From Candidatus Thermoflexus japonica (GTDB taxonomy: Bacteria > Chloroflexota > Anaerolineae > Thermoflexales > Thermoflexaceae): DNA of 48,326 nt. A program made the position numbers and the translations under genes. Each line of letters starts with the position of its first letter. Position 1 is the first letter of the stretch. The notes beneath the pieces are model-generated. The model ran no database searches, was not told where the DNA came from, and worked only from the letters and a program-made list of their open reading frames with translations. Location: NCBI GenBank assembly GCA_002898735.1, contig BEHY01000014.1, positions 1-48,326 of the forward strand, read 5' to 3'. Positions 33,110 through 41,126 of this stretch are shown here, piece by piece.

Positions 33110-34312
33110 ATGCTCCATACGATCTATCGGATCATCCGCTGGCCCTTGCTGATTGCCGCCAGCGTTCTGCTCATCGTCCTTGCAAGACGGGTCTTTATGA
33201 TGCCCAGTGTCCTGCATTACGATGATTTCGTGGAATACTGGGCGGCTGGGCGGCTGATCATCACGGGCGGCAACCCGTATGATCCGGAACAGATCCTCCG
33301 CCTGGAACGGGCGGCCGGACGGCCGGTGGAGGAAGCGGTCATGCTATGGAACCCGCCGTGGGTTCTACCCCTGCTTGTGCCTTTCGGCCTGCTGCCTTAC
33401 CCCATCGCGCGCATCCTCTGGTTCCTCCTGCATCTGATCGCCCTGGCCTGGGGCGCGGACCGTCTGGGCCGGATGGAAGCGAAGTCCGCCGCATCGCGCT
33501 GGCTGCCCTGGATCATCGCGTTCACCTTCGCCCCCGCGCTCGAGGCGGTGAAAGCCGGCCAGATCACGTCCTTCATGCTGCCCGGCCTGGTCGGCGCGAT
33601 GAGCGCCTTCCCCCGCCATCCCTTCCGGGCCGGACTCTGGTCCGCCCTCCTTCTGCTGAAGCCCCATCTGGCCTACCTAGTCCTCCTGACCCTGCTCGCC
33701 GAGTCCATTCGGCAGCGGAGGCCGGGCTTCCTCCTGGGCCTGGGGGTCGCCCTCACAGGAGCTTCCGCGCTCGCGGCGCTCCTGAACCCCATGGTGTTCG
33801 CCCAATACCTCCACGCCTGGCGCATGTATCCGCCCTCGGAGTGGGCCACCCCCACCCTGGGGGGGATCCTGCGCCTGCTCCTCGGCCCCCAGCGGGTGGC
33901 GCTGCAATTCGTCCCCCCGCTGATCGGCCTGGGGTTCTGGCTCCACCGGATCCGTCATCGCCCCCCTTCCCTCCCGGAGCTTCCGATGTGGACCATGCTC
34001 TCCCTGGCGACCGCCGCCTACGGGTGGACGTTCGACCTGACCCTGGCGATCGCCGGGCTGGTCCCTGTTTTCCCTCGACGGCCTTCGCCCTCCCTTCGAT
34101 GGTTCGGGTTGATCCTCGCCTACGGGCTCCTCAATGGAATCCTGATGTTTACCTCTTTGCCCCAGATTTTCTACTTCTGGGCGGGGCCTGCGTGGCTGGC
34201 CTGGTTCCTCGCGGCGCAGGGCGCCGGGGCCTCTCCCGCTTCCCCGCGGGGATCGGATGCCGGAGGGATCGCGCATGCAGCGCGTCAGGGCGCGGCTGAA
34301 GGCTCCCGTTGA
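33110..34312 (+). CDS. GT87-like membrane glycosyltransferase 6
   Basis: The 400-residue protein has YDDFVEYWAAGRLIITGGNPYDP, EEAVMLWNPPWVLPLL and LLLKPHLAYLVLLTLL. I choose the ATG at 33110 (GGGAG upstream, protein beginning MLHTIYRIIRW), matching the start of its paralog at 30478; the upstream ATG at 33068 adds 14 residues with no support. Unlike that paralog it has the normal GC-rich codon use. Its C-terminal hydrophilic tail overlaps the next gene by 38 bp. Predicted polyprenyl-phosphate-sugar-dependent glycosyltransferase. Confidence 0.8.
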   Translation: MLHTIYRIIRWPLLIAASVLLIVLARRVFMMPSVLHYDDFVEYWAAGRLIITGGNPYDPEQILRLERAAGRPVEEAVMLWNPPWVLPLLVPFGLLPYPIARILWFLLHLIALAWGADRLGRMEAKSAASRWLPWIIAFTFAPALEAVKAGQITSFMLPGLVGAMSAFPRHPFRAGLWSALLLLKPHLAYLVLLTLLAESIRQRRPGFLLGLGVALTGASALAALLNPMVFAQYLHAWRMYPPSEWATPTLGGILRLLLGPQRVALQFVPPLIGLGFWLHRIRHRPPSLPELPMWTMLSLATAAYGWTFDLTLAIAGLVPVFPRRPSPSLRWFGLILAYGLLNGILMFTSLPQIFYFWAGPAWLAWFLAAQGAGASPASPRGSDAGGIAHAARQGAAEGSR

Positions 34313-35774
34313 TGTCCTCTGGCCGGCGGTGGTTCTGGCGGCCTTTGGGGTGCTGGTCTCGCTGATGCCGCTCCCCCCCAACGATTTCTGGTGGCACCTG
34401 CGGATCGGAACGCTTATCCTCGATGAGGGGCGCATTCCCTCCACGAATATGTTCGGCTGGACCATCCCCGCGGAGACGCCTTTCACCTATGGAGCCTGGC
34501 TGGGGGAGGTTCTGCTGGCGCTGCTCTACCGCGCCGGGGGGCTTCCCCTTCCCACCTTCGCCCGCAACCTCCTGGCCCTCACAGCCTTCGCCCTCATCGG
34601 GTGGGAGGCGAGGCGCCGGAGCGGATCCTGGCGGCTGGCCGCCCTCGCCCTCGCCCTCGCCGCCGGCATGTCCCTCAACAACCTGGTCCTCCGCCCCCAG
34701 ATCTGGTCCTGGCTCCCCTTCGTGGTTTCCTACCTTCTCCTCGCCCGCTTCCAGGAGGGATCCCTGCGCCCGGCGGCGCTGTTTCTCCTTCCTCCTCTGA
34801 TGGTCTTCTGGGTCAACGCCCACGGGGCCTTCATCCTGGGCCCGACGCTCCTTTTCCTCTTCCTGGCCGGCGGAGCGCTGGAGGCGCTCCTCGGGCGACG
34901 CCCCCTCTCAACGCTGCGCCCCCTCGCGGGCATCGTCGTCCTCACGCTGCTGGCGATCCTGCTCAACCCCCAGGGGATCGGGATCCTGGGTTACGTCCAC
35001 CGCCTGCTCACCGACCGGCCCAGCCAGACCCTGGTGGTGGAGTGGGCCTCCCCCACGCCCCACGGGTTCGCCAACGTCACGTTCTATGGGAGCCTGCTGA
35101 TCCTGCTCCTCGCCCTGGCCTATTCCCGTCACCGCCTGACGCCCACCGAGGCGCTGCTGATCGTGGCCTTCCTCTGGCTGGCCTGGAACGGCCAGCGCTA
35201 TGTGATCTGGTTCGGGATGGTGGCCGCCCCCATCCTGGCGCGGCTGCTGGCCGGGGCGCTGCCGCCGTGGCCCTGGCCGAGCCCGCCGCCCCGCCCGCTG
35301 AACACCCTCCTCGCCGCCCTGCTCTTCCTGCCCGTCCTCGCCGTCCAGCCCTGGTGGGTGGAACGGATCCCCCTGCCGGAAACCTACTGGCGGCAGGTGT
35401 GGCGGGGGTCATCCATCGGCCCGCTCGTGGGGATCGAGACACCGGTGGACGCTGTGGAATACCTGCGGGCGCATCCCGGCGGGCGCCTGTTCAACGAGAT
35501 GGGCTACGGGAGCTACCTGATCTGGGCCCTGCCCGGGCAGAACGTCTTCGTGGATCCGCGGGTGGAGCTCTATCCCTACGAGCTGTGGCTGGATTACATC
35601 CGGATCTCCCGGGCGGCCCGCTACAACGAACTGTTAACCCGATACGGGGTGGACCGCTTGCTGATCGACCGGATCCTTCAGGAGGAGCTGGCCCGGGCCC
35701 TAGAGGCGGATCCCCGCTGGGAGAAGGAATTCGAGGGGGTGCGGGCCCAGGTGTGGCGAAGGAAAGTCGAATGA
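34275..35774 (+). CDS. GT-C type membrane protein with C-terminal extracytoplasmic domain
   Basis: The 499-residue protein begins at the ATG at 34275, preceded by GGAGGG; another in-frame ATG is at 34257. The first loop has PNDFWWHLRIGTLILDEGRIP, split around an Asp-Phe-Trp-Trp-His core seen in a group of uncharacterised bacterial GT-C-like proteins. About ten hydrophobic segments follow, then a soluble C-terminal domain (about 385-499) with GRLFNEMGYGSYLIW and VFVDPRVELYPYE. It overlaps the preceding GT87 gene and closes the cluster. Notably, its last two codons and stop (GTC GAA TGA) are the first bases of the downstream repeat palindrome, so the repeat array provides its 3' end. Confidence 0.65.
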   Translation: MQRVRARLKAPVDVLWPAVVLAAFGVLVSLMPLPPNDFWWHLRIGTLILDEGRIPSTNMFGWTIPAETPFTYGAWLGEVLLALLYRAGGLPLPTFARNLLALTAFALIGWEARRRSGSWRLAALALALAAGMSLNNLVLRPQIWSWLPFVVSYLLLARFQEGSLRPAALFLLPPLMVFWVNAHGAFILGPTLLFLFLAGGALEALLGRRPLSTLRPLAGIVVLTLLAILLNPQGIGILGYVHRLLTDRPSQTLVVEWASPTPHGFANVTFYGSLLILLLALAYSRHRLTPTEALLIVAFLWLAWNGQRYVIWFGMVAAPILARLLAGALPPWPWPSPPPRPLNTLLAALLFLPVLAVQPWWVERIPLPETYWRQVWRGSSIGPLVGIETPVDAVEYLRAHPGGRLFNEMGYGSYLIWALPGQNVFVDPRVELYPYELWLDYIRISRAARYNELLTRYGVDRLLIDRILQEELARALEADPRWEKEFEGVRAQVWRRKVE

Positions 35775-36523
35775 ATTCGACCTTGAGAGGCCTTCGGCCC
35801 ATGGCCGGCCTGCGCCGGCCGGAAGGCGATGCGCGTCGGCGGGGGCCGGTGCGGGGCGCGAGGGGTGGGTGTCGAATGAATTCGACCTTTCGAGGCCTTG
35901 CGGCCATCGGCCGGCCTTTGGAAGTCGAATGAATTCGACCTTGAGAGGCCTTCGGCCCATGGCCGGCCTGTGCCGGCCGGAAGGCGATGCGCGTCGGCAC
36001 AGGCCGACGCAAGGCGCGCGGGGTGGCGTCGAATGAATTCGACCGGGAGAGGCCTTCGGCCAGCGGCCGGCCTCCGCCGGCCGGAAGACGATCCGCGTCG
36101 GCGCAGGCCGACGCACGGCGCACCGCGCCTCGAAAGGCCGATTTCAATCGGCGTAAGAGGCCGACACGGGCGCGGGAGGGCGTCGAATGAATTCGACCGG
36201 GAGAGGCCTCCGACCAACGGCCGGCCTTCGCCGGCCGGAACGATCCGCGTCGGCGCAGGCCGACGCCCGGCGCACCGCGCCTCGAAAGGCCGATTTCAAT
36301 CGGCGTAAGAGGCCGACACGGGCGCGGGAGGGCGTCGAATGAATTCGACCGGGAGAGGCCTTCGGCCAGCGGCCGGCCTTTGGAAGTCGAATGAATTCGA
36401 CCTGCGGGGCCTCCGGCCAGCGGCCGGCCTCCGCCGGCCGGAACGATTCGCGTCGGCGCAGGCCGACGCAAGGCGCGGAGCGCCTTTAGAGGCCGATTTT
36501 AATCGGCGTGAGCCGCCAACGCA

Positions 36524-36549
36524 GGAAGCGAGAGCGCTTCCGAAGGAAG
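36524..36549 (+). promoter_or_regulatory. Alternative hairpins at the left edge of the transposase unit
   Basis: GGAAGCG (36524-36530) pairs with CGCTTCC (36535-36541), while CTTCC (36537-36541) can instead pair with GGAAG (36545-36549). The two structures are mutually exclusive. They mark the point where the repeat array ends and non-repeat sequence begins, about 110 bp before tnpA. They could be a transposase-recognised end or a control element in the tnpA leader, as IS200-type elements often have both. Confidence 0.4.
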
Positions 36550-36651
36550 ATTCCTACTATCATAAACATGGAAGCCGACATCATGCATATCGTGCTTCTA
36601 AAGATCCCCTCCGCATTAGGGCCACATACTGCTACAGGAGAAATGGGCATC

Positions 36652-37125
36652 ATGCGCCGCGATACGGTTGCTGTTTACATCCATCTGGTCTGGGCAACGT
36701 GGGACCGCCTTCCCCTGATCACCCCTCCGATTGAGCGATCGCTACATCGGATCATAGCGAGCGAGGCTCAAAAGATGGGATGCACCCTGCTGGCCCTTAA
36801 CAGCGTCCCTGACCATCTTCATATCTTGGTCCGTATGCCGGCTACCATGAGCGTTGCCGAGCTGGTCAAGCGCCTTAAAGGGGTTTCCTCTTGTTTCGTC
36901 AATGAAACCCTGAAGCCTCCGCAATTTTTCAGGTGGCAGGGATACTATGGGGCGTTCAGCGTCAGCCGGTGGGATGTCGAACAGATCATGGCGTATATCA
37001 GACGGCAGAAAGAGCATCATGCCGCTGGCGATCTGATCCCGGAATTGGAGTCTGTCTTTGAGGAGGTGGAAATAGATCAACCCCCAGCGGGAGCTCAAGA
37101 AGCCGGTGATCATGGAGGATCGTGA
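36652..37125 (+). CDS. tnpA: IS200/IS605-type (HUH, Y1) transposase, RAYT-like
   Basis: The 157-residue protein is a single-domain Y1 transposase that cuts and joins single-stranded DNA at hairpin ends. The HUH metal site is His55-Leu-His57 in VPDHLHILVRMP; the nucleophile is predicted Tyr115 in QIMAYIRRQKEHH; HLVWATWDRLPLI and WQGYYGAFSVS are family blocks. AGGAG at 36636-36640 suits the ATG at 36652 (11 bp); the ATG at 36643 is too close. No TnpB or IscB gene is linked. The gene is embedded in the palindrome array and the next palindrome starts 3 bp after its stop. This is the arrangement of REP-associated tyrosine transposases, which are domesticated IS200 relatives that spread their flanking repeats. 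The upstream region is more AT-rich than the array. Confidence 0.88.
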   Translation: MRRDTVAVYIHLVWATWDRLPLITPPIERSLHRIIASEAQKMGCTLLALNSVPDHLHILVRMPATMSVAELVKRLKGVSSCFVNETLKPPQFFRWQGYYGAFSVSRWDVEQIMAYIRRQKEHHAAGDLIPELESVFEEVEIDQPPAGAQEAGDHGGS

Positions 37126-38123
37126 GGTGTCGAATGAATTCGACCGGGGAGGCCTTCGGCCAGCGGCCGGCCTCCGCCGGCTGGAAGACGATCCGCGTCG
37201 GCGCAGGCCGACGCAAGGCACGGAGTGCCCAACAAGGCCGATTTCCATCGGCGCAACCGGCCGACGCCCGGCGCGCGGGGTGGGCGTCGAATGAATTCGA
37301 CCTCCCGAGGCCTTGCGGCCGACGGCCGGCCTCCGCCGGCCGGAAGACGATCCGCGTCGGCGCAGGCCGACGCCCGGCGCACCGCGCCTCTGGAGGCCGA
37401 TTTCAATCGGCGCAACCGGCCGACACGGGCGCGGGAGGGTGTCGAATGAATTCGACCGGGAGAGGCCTGCGGCCAGCGGCCGGCCTCCGCCGGCCGGAAG
37501 ACGATCCGCGTCGGCGCAGGCCGACGCCCGGCGCACCGCGCCTCTGGAGGCCGATTTCAATCGGCGCAACCGGCCGACACGGGCGCGGGAGGGTGTCGAA
37601 TGAATTCGACCGGGAGAGGCCTTCGGCCAGCGGCCGGCCTCCGCCGGCCGGAAGACGATCCGCGTCGGCGCAGGCCGACGCAAGGCGCGGAGCGCCTAAC
37701 AAGGCCGATTTTAATCGGCGCAACAGGCCGACACGCGACGTGGGGCGTCGAATGAATTCGACCTCCCGAGGCCTTCGGCCATCGGCCGGCCTGCGCCGGC
37801 CGGAAGGCAATCCGCGTCGGCGCAGGCCGACGCCCGGCGCCCAGCGCCCAACAAGGCCGATTTTAATCGGCGCAACAGGCCGACACGCGACGTGGGGCGT
37901 TGGATGAATTCGACCTCCCCAGGCCTTGTGGCCATCGGCCGGCCTCCGCCGGCTGGAAGACGATCCGCGTCGGCGCAGGCCGACGCCCGGCGCGGAGCGC
38001 CCTCTGGAGGCCGATTTCAATCGGCACAATAGGCCGACGCATGGCGCATAGCGCCTCCAGAGGCCGATTTCCATCGGCGCAACCGACCGACGTCCCCCCC
38101 AGGCCGATTTCCACCCGCGTTCC

Positions 38124-39170
38124 CTACCCCCAGTGGCCCCGCGCGACGTTGATAAGATCGGCCAGGATCCCGAAGGCCGTCTGAGCGGGCTCGGGCTCAT
38201 GCTCGATCAGGGTGAGCTGTTTTAAGGTATCCGTGCGCAAAGTGATCACCGACGAGGTCCCACGCACATGGGCCAGAAGATCCTCCAGCGGGACGGCCTC
38301 CGGGGCCACCCGGGCCCGCACCGCCCCATCCGCGCCCCGCTCCGCGGTGCACACTAGCCGGATCCGCCGCCCCTCCTGTCGCGCCGCCACCAGATCCTCC
38401 GGCCGGATCCCCCGGATGCCGGCCCGTTCCACCTGATCGGGCCGCAGATCGGCCTCCATCCACACGTTGGCCAGCACACAGGTCTTGACGGCCGCATCCC
38501 ATCCATCGATATCATTCGATGGATCGGCCTCGGCGATGCCGATGGCCTGGGCCTCTCGAACGGCCTCCTCGAAGGGGATCCCCTCCTCCATCCGGGTGAG
38601 GATGAAGTTGGTGGTGCTGTTGAGGATGGCCCGGAACCCCAGGATGCGGGTGGCCGGCAGCCCCTCGCGGACCAGACCGAACAGCGGGGCGCCGTCCATG
38701 ACCGTGGACTCGAAGAGGAACGCCCGGCCGAGGGAGCGGGCGAGCTCCCGCAGCTCCCGGTAGGCGAAGGCGAGCGGGCCCTTGTTCGCGGTCACGACGT
38801 GCCGCCCCGAGCGCAGGGCCGCCCGCACATGGTCGGTGGCCGGCTGCCCGGTGCGGGGATCCAGGACGGTGATCTCCACGATCACATCCGCCGGGCAGCG
38901 CTCGATGAAGGCCCGGGTATCCGCTGGCGCGGGGCTCCGGCTCAGGGCGCTCAGATCCCCGCCGCCCTCCACCGTCGCCAGCGCGGCGGTTAGATCCAGC
39001 CCCTCCGGGTCCCAGGCGGCCCCCCGACGGGCGGTGATGATCCCGGTGACCCGGATGTCGAGATCATAACGGCGGCGGATCTCCTCATGCTTTCTCAGAA
39101 GCAACCGGGCGAAAGCCCGCCCCACCGCCCCGAACCCGATGAGGGCCACGCGTTGAAGGGATGCGTCCAT
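38124..39170 (-). CDS. hom: Homoserine dehydrogenase
   Basis: The 348-residue enzyme reduces aspartate semialdehyde to homoserine with NAD(P)H on the route to threonine and methionine. The Rossmann motif is IGFGAVG (11-17), TANKGP contains the conserved Lys130, and the signature AIGIAEADPSNDIDGWDAAVK is met with catalytic Asp225 and Lys229. It ends soon after the catalytic domain without an ACT domain, so threonine feedback through ACT is not expected. The gene is leftward; its stop codon is only a few bases from the end of the repeat array. No other threonine-pathway gene is adjacent. Confidence 0.92.
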   Translation of the reverse strand: MDASLQRVALIGFGAVGRAFARLLLRKHEEIRRRYDLDIRVTGIITARRGAAWDPEGLDLTAALATVEGGGDLSALSRSPAPADTRAFIERCPADVIVEITVLDPRTGQPATDHVRAALRSGRHVVTANKGPLAFAYRELRELARSLGRAFLFESTVMDGAPLFGLVREGLPATRILGFRAILNSTTNFILTRMEEGIPFEEAVREAQAIGIAEADPSNDIDGWDAAVKTCVLANVWMEADLRPDQVERAGIRGIRPEDLVAARQEGRRIRLVCTAERGADGAVRARVAPEAVPLEDLLAHVRGTSSVITLRTDTLKQLTLIEHEPEPAQTAFGILADLINVARGHWG

Positions 39171-39277
39171 CCTTCCCTCCCCATCATGGATGCTGGGAAT
39201 GAGGCAATCCTCTGAGTGAGGAAGAGTTTACCACATTCATGCCCCTGTTCGGGAACGACCGGCCTGCCCGGAAGCGT

Positions 39278-40408
39278 TCATCGATCCGCATCGATGGATC
39301 GTTGCCCGTGGGTGTAGCGCTGGACCGCCTCATAAACCGGCCGGGGGCGGAAATCCAGGTCGAGGAAGGCATAGCCCTCGAGGATGGCATTCTCCCGCCA
39401 TGGATAGCGCAACGCCCACATCGCGACCACCGGGCACCACGGCCAGTTCCGCTGCGCGTATTCATAGGCCCGCACCGTGTAATCCGCCCGCACCTCCGGC
39501 GGAAGGCCGTGATCGTATTCCGGCGATTCGTTCCAGCCCGTCTCGGTGATGTAGATCGGCCGCTCATCGCCGTAAAGCCGCATGATCGCCCGCATCAGCT
39601 CCACCCGGCGGAAGTTCAGGCGCCGGGGGTCCGGCGGCTCCTCCGGCGGGTTCCCGAACCCATACGGATGCATCGCCCATCCATCGATGGAGGCGGCGAT
39701 CCCCCTGTCGTAAACCTCCTTCAGGAACCGCAGATCGTTCATCGCGTGGAGAGAATTCTCCAGGGTGGGCGCCGGCCCGCCGGCCAGCACCGGCAGGTCC
39801 GGCGCCACCTGCTTGACCGCCGGATACACCGCCTTCATCAGGGCGACAAAGGCGCCCGGGTCCGGTGGCCGCTCCCCCCACTCGATGTAAAGGTTGGGCT
39901 CATTCCAGATCACCAGGGCGGCGATCTGGTCCCGATAACGGGCGGCGAAGGCGGCGGCGAAGCGGGCGAAGGGGAAGACCGCTTCAGCCCCCAGGTAGGT
40001 CGCCGGGGCGCGCCACGGGCGCGCCCATACGGGAACCATCCCGATGCGGGCGATGACCTTCAGGCCCTCCCGTCGGGCCAGGAAGATCCGCAGATCGCTG
40101 TGCCCCCAGGCGTAGCGGCCCGGCGCCGGTTCCAGATAAGGCCACGGGAAGAACTCCACCACCCACGCGGCCCCCATGGCCCGGGCCATCTCAAACGTAC
40201 GATAGATCCGCGAGGGATCCACCTCGTCCGTCACCCGGGTGTGGACCCCCACGACGGGGTTCAGCGTCTCCGGCGCACGCGGGGGAGCCAGCGTCAGCGC
40301 CAGCGGCCCTCTGGCGGAGGACGAAAGGACCAGGAGCGCCAGGGCCAGGATCCGACCGGCGGCGTGAAGCCCGGCGCCCCAGGGGCCTTTCGGGGTGAGC
40401 GCGCGCAC
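39278..40408 (-). CDS. Secreted clan GH-A glycoside hydrolase (GH39/GH5-like)
   Basis: The 376-residue protein has a hydrophobic N-terminal segment (about 18-30, LALALLVLSS) suggesting export or anchoring, then a TIM-barrel pattern. The acid/base is Glu170 in VIWNEPN and the nucleophile Glu289 in IYITETGWNES, spaced as in retaining clan GH-A enzymes. GVHTRV, FFPWPYLEP and the DGWAMHPYG strand fit GH39-like or related families; exact family and substrate cannot be fixed. It probably hydrolyses an extracellular polysaccharide. Its position near the GT-C cluster could reflect glycan remodelling, but the genes are on opposite strands and separated by the repeat array. Confidence 0.75.
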   Translation of the reverse strand: MRALTPKGPWGAGLHAAGRILALALLVLSSSARGPLALTLAPPRAPETLNPVVGVHTRVTDEVDPSRIYRTFEMARAMGAAWVVEFFPWPYLEPAPGRYAWGHSDLRIFLARREGLKVIARIGMVPVWARPWRAPATYLGAEAVFPFARFAAAFAARYRDQIAALVIWNEPNLYIEWGERPPDPGAFVALMKAVYPAVKQVAPDLPVLAGGPAPTLENSLHAMNDLRFLKEVYDRGIAASIDGWAMHPYGFGNPPEEPPDPRRLNFRRVELMRAIMRLYGDERPIYITETGWNESPEYDHGLPPEVRADYTVRAYEYAQRNWPWCPVVAMWALRYPWRENAILEGYAFLDLDFRPRPVYEAVQRYTHGQRSIDADR

Positions 40409-40565
40409 CTCTCTCCTTCCCGAGCGCGAGGATCTGTGGATCCGGAACCTGCTTCTCTATGTTATCGAAGAGGCCAGGGGCCAGCCATCCTCCCGGGCAT
40501 CCCATCGCGGGGGGTGCCTTTCCCTTTTCCGCCTGAAGCGCCTCGGGGAGATACGCAGCTCCGGA

Positions 40566-40988
40566 TCAGAACGGGCGGAGGCCCAGCTCGACTATCAGCC
40601 GGTGGAATCGGGCGACATCGGGGACGGCGAAGAGGTGGGTTGGGCAGCGGCAGTCGCTGCTGCCGAACCGGGGGATCGCGGGGGGCAACCGCTCCGCCAG
40701 CGCGCGGGCCAGCCGGCACTCCATGCGAGGATCATCGGTCTCCAGGATGAAGGCCCCGCGCCATGCGCCGACGGCCAGCAGGAAATCGATATGCCAGCGA
40801 CGGGTGGGGTTCCGGCCCTCGGCCACCTCCCGGTGGCGCTGCAGCCGCCGGAACCCACCCGGGCCCCGCGCGGAGCCCACATAGGCATAGCCGCCGTCCA
40901 GGCGCCAGCGCCCCAGGCGGCCGATCCGGACCTCCCCGGATACCTCCAGCCACAGCACATAAACCCCACGGGTCCGCTCTCCGGACAT
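40566..40988 (-). CDS. DUF123 (GIY-YIG superfamily) protein
   Basis: The 140-residue protein matches DUF123: GVYVLWLEV at the start, RIGRLGRWRLDGGYAYVGSARG, HREVAEG with RRWHIDFLL, and the Cys-containing block GSSDCRCPTHLFAVPD. DUF123 is a small divergent branch of the GIY-YIG nuclease fold, in which the typical catalytic Arg/Glu are only partly kept; activity is unproven. It stands alone between the glycosidase and the gdh genes. A nucleic-acid role is possible but not shown. Confidence 0.8.
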   Translation of the reverse strand: MSGERTRGVYVLWLEVSGEVRIGRLGRWRLDGGYAYVGSARGPGGFRRLQRHREVAEGRNPTRRWHIDFLLAVGAWRGAFILETDDPRMECRLARALAERLPPAIPRFGSSDCRCPTHLFAVPDVARFHRLIVELGLRPF

Positions 40989-41045
40989 CCCTTTCCTTCA
41001 GCAGCTCCTAAGGCTGGCCACGCCTCACAGGGACATTCTCTCAAC

Positions 41046-41096
41046 AAAAAGGCGCGGGGGCCTGACAGGCCCCTCCGGATGACCTGCCAGGCCCCC
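41046..41096 (-). terminator. Rho-independent terminator of the downstream gdh gene
   Basis: On the minus strand GGGGGCCTGGCAGG (41096-41083) pairs with CCTGTCAGGCCCCC (41069-41056), 14 positions with one mismatch, and is followed by GCGCC and five T residues. It lies about 30 bp after the stop of the gdh gene ending at 41127. Confidence 0.85.
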
Positions 41097-41126
41097 GGCT
41101 CCTCTGGGGGGATCCCGGGGTATCGT

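Larger units (their letters stand above)
35766..38120. repeat. REP/BIME-like array of hairpin repeats flanking a Y1 transposase gene
   Basis: The array is built on the imperfect palindrome GTCGAATGAATTCGAC (7-bp arms, GA centre). Exact copies start at 35766, 35871, 35924, 36028, 36182, 36334, 36386, 37129, 37286, 37441, 37595 and 37747; a two-mismatch copy is at 37899. A full unit is 152-157 bp and contains further hairpins in fixed order: a CCGGCC/GGCCGG stem, a CGTCGGC/GCCGACG stem, a GGCGC/GCGCC stem and GCCGATT/AATCGGC. Short units carry only the first one or two. Stems stay constant while loops change (TGCG, TCCG, TGTG or TTCG in the CCGGCC hairpin), so structure appears selected. The array fills the whole space between two convergent genes and is interrupted only by the transposase gene. 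The intervening sequences are also repeats, so it is not CRISPR. Confidence 0.9.

Noticed and set aside
35766..38120. CRISPR array
   Set aside because: The sequences between palindromes are themselves repeats of each other, unit lengths are too large and variable, and no cas genes are present.
35491..38200. Long open frames on both strands through the repeat array (up to about 320 codons)
   Set aside because: They repeat Arg/Ala/Pro-rich peptides, occur on both strands at once, and arise because the hairpin repeats are GC-rich and poor in stops. Unit lengths of 152-157 bp are mostly not multiples of three, so a constant reading frame is not kept.
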